64,000 bases of DNA from a virus, in IMG/VR virus record IMGVR_UViG_3300050821_007764, positions 25,049 to 89,048 of that record; one strand, 5' to 3'. The stretch's first letter is position 1; every line of letters begins with the position of its first letter. Both the position numbers and the translations under genes were made by a program. Below, piece by piece: positions 1-7,842 of the stretch. The notes beneath the pieces are model-generated. The model was not told the DNA's origin and did not search any database. It worked only from the letters and a program-made list of their open reading frames with translations.

Positions 1-420
1 GCCGAGCTGCTGGGCACGGTGTACCCCGTCGTGAAGGCGTGGCAGGAGGTGCTGGCGGGGCTGCACGTTCCGCAGTACGGGGGTCTGGGGGAACTGCTGG
101 AGTTCCACCCGCCGCAGGACGTCTCCGGGTTGATCCCGAAGGAGCCGGAGCGGTCGACCGTACCGTACGAGTTGACATATTCTCCTGGTCAGTCGTTCCT
201 CGGGACGTGGAACAGCGGACTGTCCTGGAGCATCACGCACCCGGCGGCGAGCTACTACTCCATTCCTGTGCCACTGTATGTGCCGCAGTACTCGGACTCC
301 TGTTCCCTGTGCAGCTACGCGTTCACCGCACGGACACAGGCCGACCTCGACCGCCTGGTCGGCACCCACTACACCACCGTCCACCTCATGCCCAGCACAG
401 CAACCGCCATCGCGGCCTGA
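1..420 (+). CDS. hypothetical protein, 5' end outside window
   Basis: The frame is open from base 1 and stops with TGA at 418-420, so the true start may lie upstream; an internal GTG is at 19. The visible part is about 139 residues with no recognised enzyme domain. The C-terminal third has CSLC followed by an HYTTVH stretch, a Cys2-His2-like spacing that could bind zinc. It is followed after 77 nt by another small gene. I do not recognise the family. Confidence 0.6.
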   Translation, partial: AELLGTVYPVVKAWQEVLAGLHVPQYGGLGELLEFHPPQDVSGLIPKEPERSTVPYELTYSPGQSFLGTWNSGLSWSITHPAASYYSIPVPLYVPQYSDSCSLCSYAFTARTQADLDRLVGTHYTTVHLMPSTATAIAA

Positions 421-497
421 CGCGCTGGCGGTGATCTTGCCGTTTCTCCGGCCCGGTGCCTAAGCTGGTACAGCAGCACACCGAGCCGGAGGCCCGC

Positions 498-767
498 ATG
501 ACGTACTCAGTACCACAGATCGACCCAGAGTTCGTCCACGCACTCATGGCACAGGACGACCCCGACATCGTCACCACAGCGCTCACGCTTTTCACCATCG
601 GAATGCTCCAGGGCATCTCCGCCGTCATGCGGGAACACGCCATGGTCCTCCTGCTCCAGGGCATGCAGCAACCGTACGTGAACGGATGGCTGGACGCGGC
701 CGATACCTTCGACGCCAACCCGCCACCTCATGAACCGGCATGCAGGGAAAAAGAAAAGGAAACCTAG
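498..767 (+). CDS. hypothetical protein (89 aa)
   Basis: ATG at 498 is preceded by a CCGGAGG ribosome-binding site. The product is acidic at the N-terminus (IDPEFVHALMAQDDPD), then has a hydrophobic helical stretch and ends in a charged KEKET tail. The next gene starts directly after its TAG stop, so the two are probably co-translated. No known family recognised. Confidence 0.6.
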   Translation: MTYSVPQIDPEFVHALMAQDDPDIVTTALTLFTIGMLQGISAVMREHAMVLLLQGMQQPYVNGWLDAADTFDANPPPHEPACREKEKET

Positions 768-959
768 ATGCAGCTCGACAAGGAGACATACACAGCTCTG
801 CGGGACGACATGCGCCAGGAACTCGTACGGCTCCATCGCACCCGCGCCCAGCCATGGGAAACCAACGCGGTCCTGCGGCGCATCAGCCGCCTGGACATGG
901 CCTGGGCCCGCAACCAGGAATGGCACGACAGCAGCGCAGGAACTCTCATCGAACCGTGA
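768..959 (+). CDS. hypothetical protein (63 aa)
   Basis: ATG immediately follows the TAG of the preceding gene; the ribosome-binding site (AAAGGAAA) lies inside that gene's end. The product is short, highly charged and probably all-helical, rich in Arg and Trp. No domain recognised; the tight spacing with its neighbour is the main support. Confidence 0.55.
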   Translation: MQLDKETYTALRDDMRQELVRLHRTRAQPWETNAVLRRISRLDMAWARNQEWHDSSAGTLIEP

Positions 960-994
960 GGGGCACGTAACGACACGCGGAAGGCGGACAGGGA

Positions 995-1225
995 ATGCCG
1001 GTACAGCACGTGGACTACACGGAGGTGCTCAAGCAGCTCGAAACCAAGCGGCAGGGGCGGGACCTGTCCTGGCGGCAGGTGGCCACCGAGATGGATATCC
1101 CCGCCGGGACGTTCAGCCGGTTGCGCAATGGCGAGGGGTGCTCGAACGACGCCCTGGTGACCATGCTGTCATGGCTCGGGGCGGATAGGTCGATCAAGCC
1201 GTTCCTGGTGGCCGCACCGGAGTAG
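995..1225 (+). CDS. Cro/C1-type helix-turn-helix regulator (76 aa)
   Basis: Likely a DNA-binding regulator. The segment SWRQVATEMDIPAGTFSRLR at about residues 25-44 has the spacing of an HTH_3/XRE fold: helix 2 (QVATEMD), a turn (IPAG), and a recognition helix (TFSRLRNGE). The following residues, ending in LSWLG, resemble the fourth helix of the domain. The protein is little more than the DNA-binding domain, as in small phage Cro-like repressors. No operator was identified. The ATG at 995 follows a GGACAGGGA ribosome-binding site. Confidence 0.7.
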   Translation: MPVQHVDYTEVLKQLETKRQGRDLSWRQVATEMDIPAGTFSRLRNGEGCSNDALVTMLSWLGADRSIKPFLVAAPE

Positions 1226-1263
1226 GATCAGTGGACCACCGCAGTGCACGCGAAGGAGCTGCT

Positions 1264-1599
1264 ATGTCGAAGCCCCGTAAAGACGACCGCATCCGTGTCC
1301 TGCCCCAGGCCATGGCCGCGTACGCGTCCGGCACGTCCATCCGGGCCATCGCCGAGGCCATCGGGTTCTCCTACACGGGTACCCGGCGGATGCTGATGGC
1401 GGAGGGCGTACAGATGCGCCCCCGGTACACCCGTGTACTGCGGCAGGGTGAACTCCAGGACACCGACCCCCGCACGGTGCCCTGCACCTACTGCGGGGCC
1501 GAAGCGGGGGGCGGGTGCCACAGCAAGTATGGTAAGCGCCTGTCCAAGCTGCACAGGTCACGCCGGTACGCGGTTGGCAGTGCGGCTCCCACGACTTGA
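1264..1599 (+). CDS. HTH protein with C-terminal zinc-binding motif (111 aa)
   Basis: ATG at 1264 follows GAAGGAG. Residues about 10-45 (YASGTSIRAIAEAIGFSYTG) look like the helix-turn-helix found in many actinophage and actinobacterial small regulators. The C-terminal part has CTYCGAEAGGGC followed by His and basic residues, resembling the phage zinc-binding motif CxxC..C..H. It probably binds DNA. A strong promoter-like sequence overlaps its stop codon and drives the next gene. Confidence 0.65.
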   Translation: MSKPRKDDRIRVLPQAMAAYASGTSIRAIAEAIGFSYTGTRRMLMAEGVQMRPRYTRVLRQGELQDTDPRTVPCTYCGAEAGGGCHSKYGKRLSKLHRSRRYAVGSAAPTT

Positions 1600-1624
1600 C
1601 AGTCCATGCGAGAAGTGAAACACT
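1596..1624 (+). promoter_or_regulatory. sigma70-like promoter (TTGACA / AACACT)
   Basis: TTGACA at 1596-1601 is separated by 17 nt from AACACT. The spacer contains TGCGAGAAGTGA, which is repeated in the same position of the promoter at 3287-3316, so the two are probably co-regulated. Confidence 0.55.
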
Positions 1625-1679
1625 ACGTATCAGGAACAGGGACCCGGCACACCGGAACCCGGAGCAGTAAGGAGTGTAT

Positions 1680-2150
1680 GTGGCACGCCACATGAATTCG
1701 GGCGTCAAGGCGTACGGCGTCAGCAACGCCCTGCGCGCCAGGGGTCTCACCCGCAGCGAGGAACTCAGCAGGAGCCGCAAGGACCACCGCATGAGCGCCG
1801 GGTACCAGGTGGCCCAGCTCGATGACGACTCCGTCCGCATCAGGCACCACCTCGGCAACGGCCACCGCATCACCCTCGCCGCCGACCGTGCGGCCAAGGT
1901 GGAGGCGGAGCTCACCAAGTACACCGAGATACTGGAGAACGGGTACGCCGTCGTGCACCACGGCGAGGGCGAACAGGCGTACCTCATCGTGCGCAACCCG
2001 GTGAGCCCCCTGGTCGGCGAGACTCTGCGCAAGGCGGCCAAGCTCGTCCGTGAACTGCCGGGCTCCGCAGCCAGGACAGCCAACGCGGCGATCGTCGCCG
2101 AGCACCTGGAGGACTGGGCAGTCCTTGCCGACGGCGGCAAGGACTGGTAG
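1680..2150 (+). CDS. hypothetical protein (156 aa)
   Basis: An AAGGAG ribosome-binding site at 1669-1674 selects the GTG at 1680 rather than the in-frame GTG at 1674, which overlaps it. The N-terminal 40 residues are basic; the rest has alternating charged strands (SVRIRHHLGNGHRITLAADR) and a helical C-terminus. It is the first gene after the promoter at 1596. I do not recognise the family. Confidence 0.6.
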   Translation: MARHMNSGVKAYGVSNALRARGLTRSEELSRSRKDHRMSAGYQVAQLDDDSVRIRHHLGNGHRITLAADRAAKVEAELTKYTEILENGYAVVHHGEGEQAYLIVRNPVSPLVGETLRKAAKLVRELPGSAARTANAAIVAEHLEDWAVLADGGKDW

Positions 2151-2179
2151 GCCCCATGGGGCCGGAGGGAAGCGAGAAC

Positions 2180-2392
2180 ATGTCTGAGATCAAGTTTGAA
2201 AGCGCAGACGTTGAACGCGTTTGGTCGTCCGCCATGAAGACCAAGGACCGCTTCGACCGGGAAGGCTTTGAATCCGTCGAGGTCCACGAGTCGATGGACC
2301 TCCTGGTCGAGTTCTGCGACCTGCTCATGGGGCGCGGGGCCAGGACCGTGGACACGTTCCTGTCCAACAATGACATGGAGATCCCGCAGTAA
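2180..2392 (+). CDS. hypothetical protein (70 aa)
   Basis: Acidic small protein beginning MSEIKFESADVERVW. I chose the ATG at 2180 because the product then starts with a typical MSE N-terminus; a GGAGGGA lies slightly far upstream and an in-frame ATG at 2156 is possible. Predicted helical, no motif recognised. It lies between the preceding gene and a vWA-domain gene. Confidence 0.55.
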   Translation: MSEIKFESADVERVWSSAMKTKDRFDREGFESVEVHESMDLLVEFCDLLMGRGARTVDTFLSNNDMEIPQ

Positions 2393-2555
2393 CCTGCGGA
2401 CGCCACTCGGCATCAACCGGCGAGCCCCCAAAACCGATCGCACTCTTCGTGAACGCGGGTATGGCGGCCGACACGGGTCCACGACCCCCGGCGAGCCGAC
2501 GGCCGGGCGGGAGCCGCAATCCCCGCCACCCGCAGCCCAGACGGAAAGAGAAACC

Positions 2556-3281
2556 ATGAAAATCTTCGGCAGAAGCTCCAAGCAGGCCGACGCACAGACC
2601 CCGGCCCAGGAGGTCACCGTCCCCGACGGCATGATCTCCCTGGTCAAGCAGGCCGCCGTCAGCCTGGAGAAGCACGGGGCGGGCAAGGAGAAGGCCGCCG
2701 TCTACCTGGTCCTGGACCACTCCGGCTCCATGGACGGGTTCTACGGCATCGGTGCCGTGCAGGATCTCGCCGAAAAGGCCCTCGGCATGTCCGCGAACCT
2801 GGACGACGACGGCCACGTACCGGTCGTGTTCTTCGAGAGCAGTGCGCACAGCCCCCAGGTGGTCGGCCTGGACAACTACCAGGGCTGGGTGCAGCGCGCC
2901 CACCAGTCCGTCCCCTACGGCTCCACGAACTACGGCGGTGCCATGGACGCCGTGGTCAAGCACTACCGCAAGTCCGGGGCCATCGATCCGGCGCTGGTGA
3001 TCTTCCAGACCGACGGACGGCCGGACAGTGAGGCCGCCGTCGAGCGCAAGCTGCGCGAGTACTCCGCCGAACCCATCTTCTGGTTCTTCGTCGGCTTTGG
3101 CAGCGGTGCCGGGTACCTGAACACCCTGCCGGGGCTCTCCGGTCGCACGTTCAGCAACGTCGGCGTATTCCAGTGCGGCGCGGACCCGCAGGAAGTGTCG
3201 GCGGGCAGTCTCTACGAGGCGCTGACCATGGACTTCGCCCGCATGCTTGGGGAGGCCCGGGCCGCCAGCGTCCTGAAGTAG
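2556..3281 (+). CDS. von Willebrand A domain protein, TerY-like (241 aa)
   Basis: A metal-ion-dependent adhesion site (MIDAS) is visible as LVLDHSGSM around residues 51-60, followed by TNYGG (threonine of the site) and FQTDGRPD (distal aspartate), the order expected of a vWA fold. The size and the acidic DLAEKALGMSANLDDDGHVP block resemble the stand-alone vWA proteins of the tellurite/stress (TerY) group. These usually work with AAA+ or kinase partners. Another vWA gene (8600) and a AAA+ ATPase (5999) lie in the same region. The function in the phage is unknown; a protein-assembly or chaperone role is inference. Confidence 0.75.
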   Translation: MKIFGRSSKQADAQTPAQEVTVPDGMISLVKQAAVSLEKHGAGKEKAAVYLVLDHSGSMDGFYGIGAVQDLAEKALGMSANLDDDGHVPVVFFESSAHSPQVVGLDNYQGWVQRAHQSVPYGSTNYGGAMDAVVKHYRKSGAIDPALVIFQTDGRPDSEAAVERKLREYSAEPIFWFFVGFGSGAGYLNTLPGLSGRTFSNVGVFQCGADPQEVSAGSLYEALTMDFARMLGEARAASVLK

Positions 3282-3286
3282 AGCTC

Positions 3287-3316
3287 TTGACACGGCTGTG
3301 CGAGAAGTGACATAGT
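3287..3316 (+). promoter_or_regulatory. sigma70-like promoter (TTGACA / CATAGT)
   Basis: TTGACA at 3287-3292, 18-nt spacer, CATAGT at 3311-3316. The spacer shares TGCGAGAAGTGA with the promoter at 1596. It sits directly behind the vWA gene and in front of the gene at 3349. Confidence 0.6.
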
Positions 3317-3348
3317 CGAAGCAGGAAGAACACAGGAAGAAGGACGAC

Positions 3349-3738
3349 ATGAAAACCCTCGCACGCAGCCGCAGCATGGCACTGTTCAGCGACGCCTACC
3401 AGGCCGGGTACAGGGCCGCCGTCGACACCTCCACCCCTGTGCTGGAGCCGGAGACGGCCACAGCGCCGGAGACGGACGTCTTCGCCGCTGCGGCGGCACT
3501 GGGGGCGTGGTTCGAGGCGAACGAGGCGTCGAAGGTCTGCGACCGGGACAAGCGACGGGCCCGCAAGCTCATCGACACGCTCGCGGCGGGCGTCTACGGC
3601 GGCTGGGTCCTGCGCTGGAAGCCCTCCGTGCGCATGACCCCCGATCTGGAGGCCATCGCCGAGACCTACCGGCGGCTGGGCCTGGGCGAGGTGCCCATGC
3701 GGCAGTGCGCCGACAGCCTGGGGGTGGAAAAGGCGTGA
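3349..3738 (+). CDS. hypothetical protein (129 aa)
   Basis: ATG at 3349 follows GGAAGAAGGACG. An N-terminal basic stretch is followed by an Ala/Glu/Pro-rich linker (PVLEPETATAPETD) and a helical C-terminal half ending LGVEKA. No family recognised. Its TGA overlaps the GTG of the next gene, indicating translational coupling. Confidence 0.6.
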   Translation: MKTLARSRSMALFSDAYQAGYRAAVDTSTPVLEPETATAPETDVFAAAAALGAWFEANEASKVCDRDKRRARKLIDTLAAGVYGGWVLRWKPSVRMTPDLEAIAETYRRLGLGEVPMRQCADSLGVEKA

Positions 3739-3986
3739 GCCGGAGCCTCCCGGACGTCTTCGTCAAGAAACGGGGCCGGTACCTGTGCGTGCGCGCTCTG
3801 TGGTCCGAACCCGGCAAGGGCTGGGCGATCAGCATCGAGGACGCGAGCCCTGGCAAGGACACCGATGGTATGCGGATCGGTGAAATGGTCATCGGGAAGA
3901 CCGCCGTGTGGTGCTACACCCAGGAAGCAGCCCAACGAATGCAGGACCGGGCAGTCCGACTCGCCAAGGTGGGCCGGATCCGTTGA
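3735..3986 (+). CDS. hypothetical protein (83 aa)
   Basis: The GTG start overlaps the upstream stop as GTGA. The product is small and basic, with probable beta strands (GRYLCVRALWSEPGKGWAIS) and a helical tail (AAQRMQDRAVRLAKVGRI). It overlaps the next gene by TTGA. Nothing identifies its role beyond membership of the operon. Confidence 0.6.
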   Translation: MSRSLPDVFVKKRGRYLCVRALWSEPGKGWAISIEDASPGKDTDGMRIGEMVIGKTAVWCYTQEAAQRMQDRAVRLAKVGRIR

Positions 3987-4339
3987 CCGCCGAAGCCGTG
4001 CGGTGGCTGGAGGGGGAATTCGACAGCCACCGCATTCAGGAAGTAGCCGGGTTCGAATACGAGCCACCGGCCCACAGCTCCACCGAGTACCAGCGGCCCG
4101 TGCTGGAATTCATCGACGACGTGGACGGGTGCTGTTTCATGTGCCGGACGGGATCCCCGGAGCGCTGTTCGTGGTTCAGATCCGTGTTCCCTTCGCCATG
4201 GGCGTCCACCATGTTGCTGGGGCTTCCTTGGACGGAGGAGCGCGAAAGGGCGTGGCTCAGCTGGGAAACCCTGTCTGACTGCGAGTACGACCAGCGAATA
4301 GACGTCTACCTAGAGAAGACAAGAAAGGAATGCGCATGA
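3983..4339 (+). CDS. hypothetical protein (118 aa)
   Basis: The TTG start overlaps the TGA of the previous gene; frame continuity and tight packing support it. The protein is acidic and Trp-rich with CCFMCRTGSPERC in the middle, a possible metal-binding cluster. It ends with ATGA overlap into the DGQHR-type gene. No known family recognised. Confidence 0.55.
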   Translation: MTAEAVRWLEGEFDSHRIQEVAGFEYEPPAHSSTEYQRPVLEFIDDVDGCCFMCRTGSPERCSWFRSVFPSPWASTMLLGLPWTEERERAWLSWETLSDCEYDQRIDVYLEKTRKECA

Positions 4340-5265
4340 GTGAGCAGCTCGACTTCTCCGGCCTGGTGTTCCCCACCGAGCCGACAGCCAACTTCATGGA
4401 GATCACGCCGGTGATGGCAGAGATCCTCTTGGGGTTCAACGTCAAGAACCGCGTCGTGAACGACCGCCTGGTCAAGGAGCACGTCCGCACCATCCTCGCC
4501 GGTGACTACCTGGTCAATGGCGAGACCATCAAACTCTCCTGGCCGCTCCTCAACGGCAAGAAGGACCCCACCGGCAAGGGCCTGCCCATTCTCCTGGACG
4601 GGCAGCACCGGCTGGAGGCCGTGGTCGAGGCAGGAAAGTCGATCATGATCCTGGTCGTCTACGGCCTGGACCCCGGCACCCAGGCCACCATCGACACCGG
4701 CCGCAAGCGCACCACCGCCGACTGGCTCAAGATCAACGGCGAGACCGAGTACACCACCTTCGGGGCCGTCCTGACCGGGATCTGGAAGTGGAACGCGGGG
4801 GATCGGATGTTCAACACCAACCCCAAGCCCACCCCCCTGGAGACGGCCCAGCTCCTGGCGGACCACCCGGAGATCCGCCGGTCCGTGGAACTCGGGGTCC
4901 AGGCATCCCGGGGGTTCCCGGACCTGCGGCGGTCCTCCCTGGCCGTCTGCCACCACATCATCTCCCAGCTCGACACGGAGCACGTGCCCTACTTCATGCG
5001 CCTGATCGAGACCGGCGCGGGCCTCGAAGAGGGACACCCGGTGCTGGCTCTGCGTCGGCGGGCGTCATCCTACCGGCGGCGCAAGGAGCCGATGCCGCTG
5101 CGGCGTGAGGCGGGCCTGATCCTCACGGCGTGGAACAAGTGCGTACTGGACGAGCCGACCTCTCGCATCATCCAGCTCTTCAACGAGCCCGCCCCCGAGG
5201 CGCAGCACCCGATGGGGCGCTACCTGGAACTCCTCCAGGACGCGAAGACCCGCACGGACAGCTAG
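4336..5265 (+). CDS. ParB/DGQHR-like domain protein (309 aa)
   Basis: The segment LPILLDGQHRLEAVVEAGKS near residues 82-101 carries the DGQHR signature of ParB/Srx-fold proteins, followed by TIDTGRKRTTADWLK as in DGQHR-domain phage and mobile-element proteins. Family members can be DNA-modification-associated or nuclease-like; which applies here is unknown. The start at 4336 leaves 6 nt to AAAGGA and overlaps the preceding stop as ATGA, so it was preferred over ATG 4330. The C-terminal half is helical. A promoter follows the gene at 5269. Confidence 0.65.
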   Translation: MSEQLDFSGLVFPTEPTANFMEITPVMAEILLGFNVKNRVVNDRLVKEHVRTILAGDYLVNGETIKLSWPLLNGKKDPTGKGLPILLDGQHRLEAVVEAGKSIMILVVYGLDPGTQATIDTGRKRTTADWLKINGETEYTTFGAVLTGIWKWNAGDRMFNTNPKPTPLETAQLLADHPEIRRSVELGVQASRGFPDLRRSSLAVCHHIISQLDTEHVPYFMRLIETGAGLEEGHPVLALRRRASSYRRRKEPMPLRREAGLILTAWNKCVLDEPTSRIIQLFNEPAPEAQHPMGRYLELLQDAKTRTDS

Positions 5266-5268
5266 CGT

Positions 5269-5297
5269 TTGACCCCGCTCCTTTCCCCCTCTAGAAT
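5269..5297 (+). promoter_or_regulatory. sigma70-like promoter (TTGACC / TAGAAT)
   Basis: TTGACC at 5269-5274, 17-nt spacer and TAGAAT at 5292-5297, 30 nt ahead of the next start codon. One of the best matches to the bacterial consensus in the window. Confidence 0.7.
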
Positions 5298-5327
5298 AGG
5301 GGAAGGAAAAGGAACGGATGGATATAC

Positions 5328-5837
5328 ATGAGCATGATCCTGTTCACCATGCTTCAGCGGTGGGCGGCGGAGAAAACCAGTGACCTCATCGGGAATGGCC
5401 TGATCGTCGCTCTCGATGACTCCCAGGAATTCTCCGCCGAACCCCGACTGGTTCTGGAGCTGGAGAACCGCAGATACCTTGCACGGCTGACGCTCAAAGA
5501 AGACGGTAGCACGGCACTCGAATGCCTGGACAAGAAGGCAGAAAAACTCCAGCAGGGCACGTGCGCGGTTTTCACCGAAGGGCAGCTCGAAAGCGCTGTT
5601 GGGCACCTGCTCGAATGGATGGGTGAGCAGTCCGACCAGCCGGACACCCAGCCAGTGGTCTTCAATTGCCCGGACCAGAAAGCCGTCTACGTCTCACGCG
5701 GCGAAGCACGGATGATCAAGAAGCGGGCCAGGCTCCCCGGCACCGTCGTGGAGTACAAGTGTCAGCGCTGCGGGAACTGGCACCTCGGCGACAAGAAGAG
5801 CCGTGGCACCATGAAGCGGCGGACGTTCAGAAGCTAG
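5328..5837 (+). CDS. hypothetical protein with C-terminal zinc motif (169 aa)
   Basis: Follows the promoter at 5269. The first 115 residues are mixed alpha/beta without a recognised motif. The C-terminus holds CPDQ, then YKCQRCGNWHLG and basic residues, a likely zinc ribbon of the kind many small phage proteins use for nucleic-acid contact. The ATG at 5328 or 5334 may be used. Its stop is 6 nt before a tRNA-like RNA, so mRNA and RNA may be cotranscribed. Confidence 0.6.
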   Translation: MSMILFTMLQRWAAEKTSDLIGNGLIVALDDSQEFSAEPRLVLELENRRYLARLTLKEDGSTALECLDKKAEKLQQGTCAVFTEGQLESAVGHLLEWMGEQSDQPDTQPVVFNCPDQKAVYVSRGEARMIKKRARLPGTVVEYKCQRCGNWHLGDKKSRGTMKRRTFRS

Positions 5838-5843
5838 TACGGC

Positions 5844-5943
5844 GGGTCTGGCAGTACCAGGGTGCCTGTGGAAGGGCGCACTCTGGTTTGGTGCGGCGGT
5901 TGCCGCGAATCCTCCGCCCCGGGTTCGACTCCCGGCAGACCCA
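5844..5943 (+). ncRNA. tRNA-like RNA with aberrant middle (100 nt)
   Basis: GGGTCTG (5844-5850) pairs perfectly with CAGACCC (5936-5942) as an acceptor stem with A73, and CCGGG-TTCGACT-CCCGG (5919-5935) is a perfect T-arm. Between them lie a short GGCA/TGCC arm, an 11-nt spacer, an arm GCACT-CTGGTTT-GGTGC that would give anticodon GGU (Thr), and a GGCGG/CCGCC arm where a variable loop would be. The long spacer and extra arm are not those of a normal tRNA. It could be an unusual tRNA-Thr or a non-decoding tRNA mimic. Confidence 0.5.
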
Positions 5944-5998
5944 CGGACTGCGGCAGCCAACCGCAGCGCACACGTAGGAAACACAGACAAGGAACCAG

Positions 5999-7570
5999 AT
6001 GACCGACAGCCACACCCCCCAGGCAGCCGTCGAGAACGACGACATCATGCAGGAGATGGCCCGTCTCGCCGAGGCCGCCACCGCCAACGGCCTCGCAACC
6101 CAGGCCAACGGGGTCTCCCCGCAGCTCGCCTCGGCAGCCGCCACCCTCGCCCTGCTCAGCGCACTGGGCGGCAACAAGGTCGCGGAGGACAGCCTCCACT
6201 TCGAGGGCACCTCCTTCATCCTGCCGAAAAACTACGAGGGCCGCATCGACGACGCCATCGAGTTCCTGGTGCAGTACCGGTCCCAGCAGGCCGCCAAGGT
6301 CGACATCACCCGAGTCTTCGAGTACCGCCCCCTGGACGTCGCCCACGCCGTGCAGGCCGCTCTCAAGAAGGTCTTCGGCCACACCGGCAAGGGCATCGCC
6401 ATCAAGACGATGTTCGGCGACATCGAGCCCCTCTTCGTGGACGTGCCGACCGGCGTGGACCAGGTCACCCAGGTCCCCTGGAACCGCGTCGCGTTCCCGT
6501 CCCTGAACGGGCACATCGACATCAAGTCCAAGGACTCCCCGCAGGGCCCCGTCGGACAGATCACCGTCAACGCCCCCCGCGCCTACCGCAGCGCCGTCGA
6601 CGGCTTCTTCAAGGCGGTCGAGGCCGAGCTGCGTGGCGGCTCCATCTACCGGGGCAAGGCCATCGTCCAGACCGAGGCCGACGAGATCAAGTTCATGGAC
6701 CTGTCCAAGGTCAAGCGCGAGGACGTCGTCTACGGCGACGAGGTCTTCGCGCACCTGGAGGCCAACCTCTGGGTGGCCCTGCGCAACCTGCCCGCCATGC
6801 GAGCAGCCGGGCAGCCCATCAAGCGGGCCGTCCTGCTGGAGGGCCCGTACGGCACCGGCAAGTCCCTCGCGGGCTACCTCACCGCGCAGCAGGCCGTCGC
6901 CAACGGCGTCACGTTCATCTTCGCCGAGCCGGGTGCTGACCTGCACCTGGCCCTGAACACCGCCCAGCTGTACGCCCCCGCCGTCGTTTTCTTCGAGGAC
7001 ATCGACGTCCTTCAGTCCAACGACCCCGAGGACGTTTCCAAGCTCCTGGACGCGTTCGACGGCGTCGGCGGCAAGGGCAAGGAGGTCATCGCGGTCCTGA
7101 CCACCAACAACCGCGACAAGATCCACAAGGGCATGCTGCGGCCCGGCCGCCTGGACGCCGTCATCCACATCGCCGACCTGGACCTCGGCGGTATGCAGCG
7201 ACTGATCGAGGCGTCGTTCCGGGGCAGCGACGTCAAGCTCCTGGACATCGACTACGAGGCCGTGTTCGAGGCGTGCGAGGGCTACCTGCCCGCGTTCGTC
7301 CGCGAGGTCGCCACCCGCGCCCTGCGGTACGCCATGGTCCGCGTGAACGGCATGCCGAACGAGCTGACCACCGACGACCTCCTCAAGGCCGCACACGGCC
7401 TGCGGGAGCAGTACAGCCTCATGATCGGCGCGCACGAGATCCAGCAGACGGCGACGCTGGAGGCCGCGCTGCACAACGTCATCGCGGAAACCCTGGAGAA
7501 GGCCGTCGCCCTGGACGCCGACGGGGACCAGAACTACAACATCCGTGGGTTCGAGATCGCCCGCAAGTAG
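5999..7570 (+). CDS. AAA+ ATPase (523 aa)
   Basis: Walker A GPYGTGKS at about residues 281-288, Walker B VVFFEDIDVL near 327-336, sensor-1 TTNNRD, and an arginine-finger region RPGRLD around 381. This order and the RPGRLD motif place it in the classic AAA clade (FtsH/Cdc48/Bcs1-like remodelling ATPases). No protease HExxH motif and no membrane segment are seen, so it is not FtsH. The N-terminal 270 residues are a substrate or partner domain of unknown type. vWA genes lie on both sides (2556, 8600), an arrangement reminiscent of AAA+/vWA chaperone pairs; that partnership is inference. Confidence 0.8.
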   Translation: MTDSHTPQAAVENDDIMQEMARLAEAATANGLATQANGVSPQLASAAATLALLSALGGNKVAEDSLHFEGTSFILPKNYEGRIDDAIEFLVQYRSQQAAKVDITRVFEYRPLDVAHAVQAALKKVFGHTGKGIAIKTMFGDIEPLFVDVPTGVDQVTQVPWNRVAFPSLNGHIDIKSKDSPQGPVGQITVNAPRAYRSAVDGFFKAVEAELRGGSIYRGKAIVQTEADEIKFMDLSKVKREDVVYGDEVFAHLEANLWVALRNLPAMRAAGQPIKRAVLLEGPYGTGKSLAGYLTAQQAVANGVTFIFAEPGADLHLALNTAQLYAPAVVFFEDIDVLQSNDPEDVSKLLDAFDGVGGKGKEVIAVLTTNNRDKIHKGMLRPGRLDAVIHIADLDLGGMQRLIEASFRGSDVKLLDIDYEAVFEACEGYLPAFVREVATRALRYAMVRVNGMPNELTTDDLLKAAHGLREQYSLMIGAHEIQQTATLEAALHNVIAETLEKAVALDADGDQNYNIRGFEIARK

Positions 7571-7578
7571 CACCCCGG

Positions 7579-7612
7579 GGGCGGTCCAGGCGGTACGCTG
7601 CCTGGACCGCCC
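7579..7612 (+). terminator. strong hairpin, probable attenuator or terminator
   Basis: GGGCGGTCCAGG (7579-7590) pairs perfectly with CCTGGACCGCCC (7601-7612) right after the AAA+ stop. There is no long T tract, so termination may be partial. Confidence 0.5.
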
Positions 7613-7647
7613 TACCCGTTGCCGGACAGGAAGAGGGAGGAGACATC

Positions 7648-7842
7648 ATGGACCCGAACGATCTTGCCATTCAGGGTGGCCCGGTGAACCGTGTCACCTG
7701 GGAAGCCGCCCGGCTTCTGGGTGCGGGCTGCGGCGTCGAGGTGTCCGATGCCGGGTACGGCCTGCGGTCCACCGGCTTCAACCGGTCCAACCGCGTCAGC
7801 CAGCAGGCGTACCTGGAGCAGATCGAGGAGCGCCAGCGGTGA
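7648..7842 (+). CDS. hypothetical protein (64 aa)
   Basis: ATG at 7648 follows a GGGAGGAG ribosome-binding site. It is a short polar protein with a helical C-terminus ending QIEERQR. Its TGA overlaps the GTG of the SLOG-like gene, so the two are coupled. No family recognised. Confidence 0.6.
   Translation: MDPNDLAIQGGPVNRVTWEAARLLGAGCGVEVSDAGYGLRSTGFNRSNRVSQQAYLEQIEERQR

Noticed and set aside
5834-7573. A minus-strand frame of 579 codons opposite the AAA+ gene
   Set aside because: Shadow of the AAA+ coding sequence (Asp/Val/Gly/Leu-rich), no ribosome-binding site, and it crosses the tRNA-like RNA.
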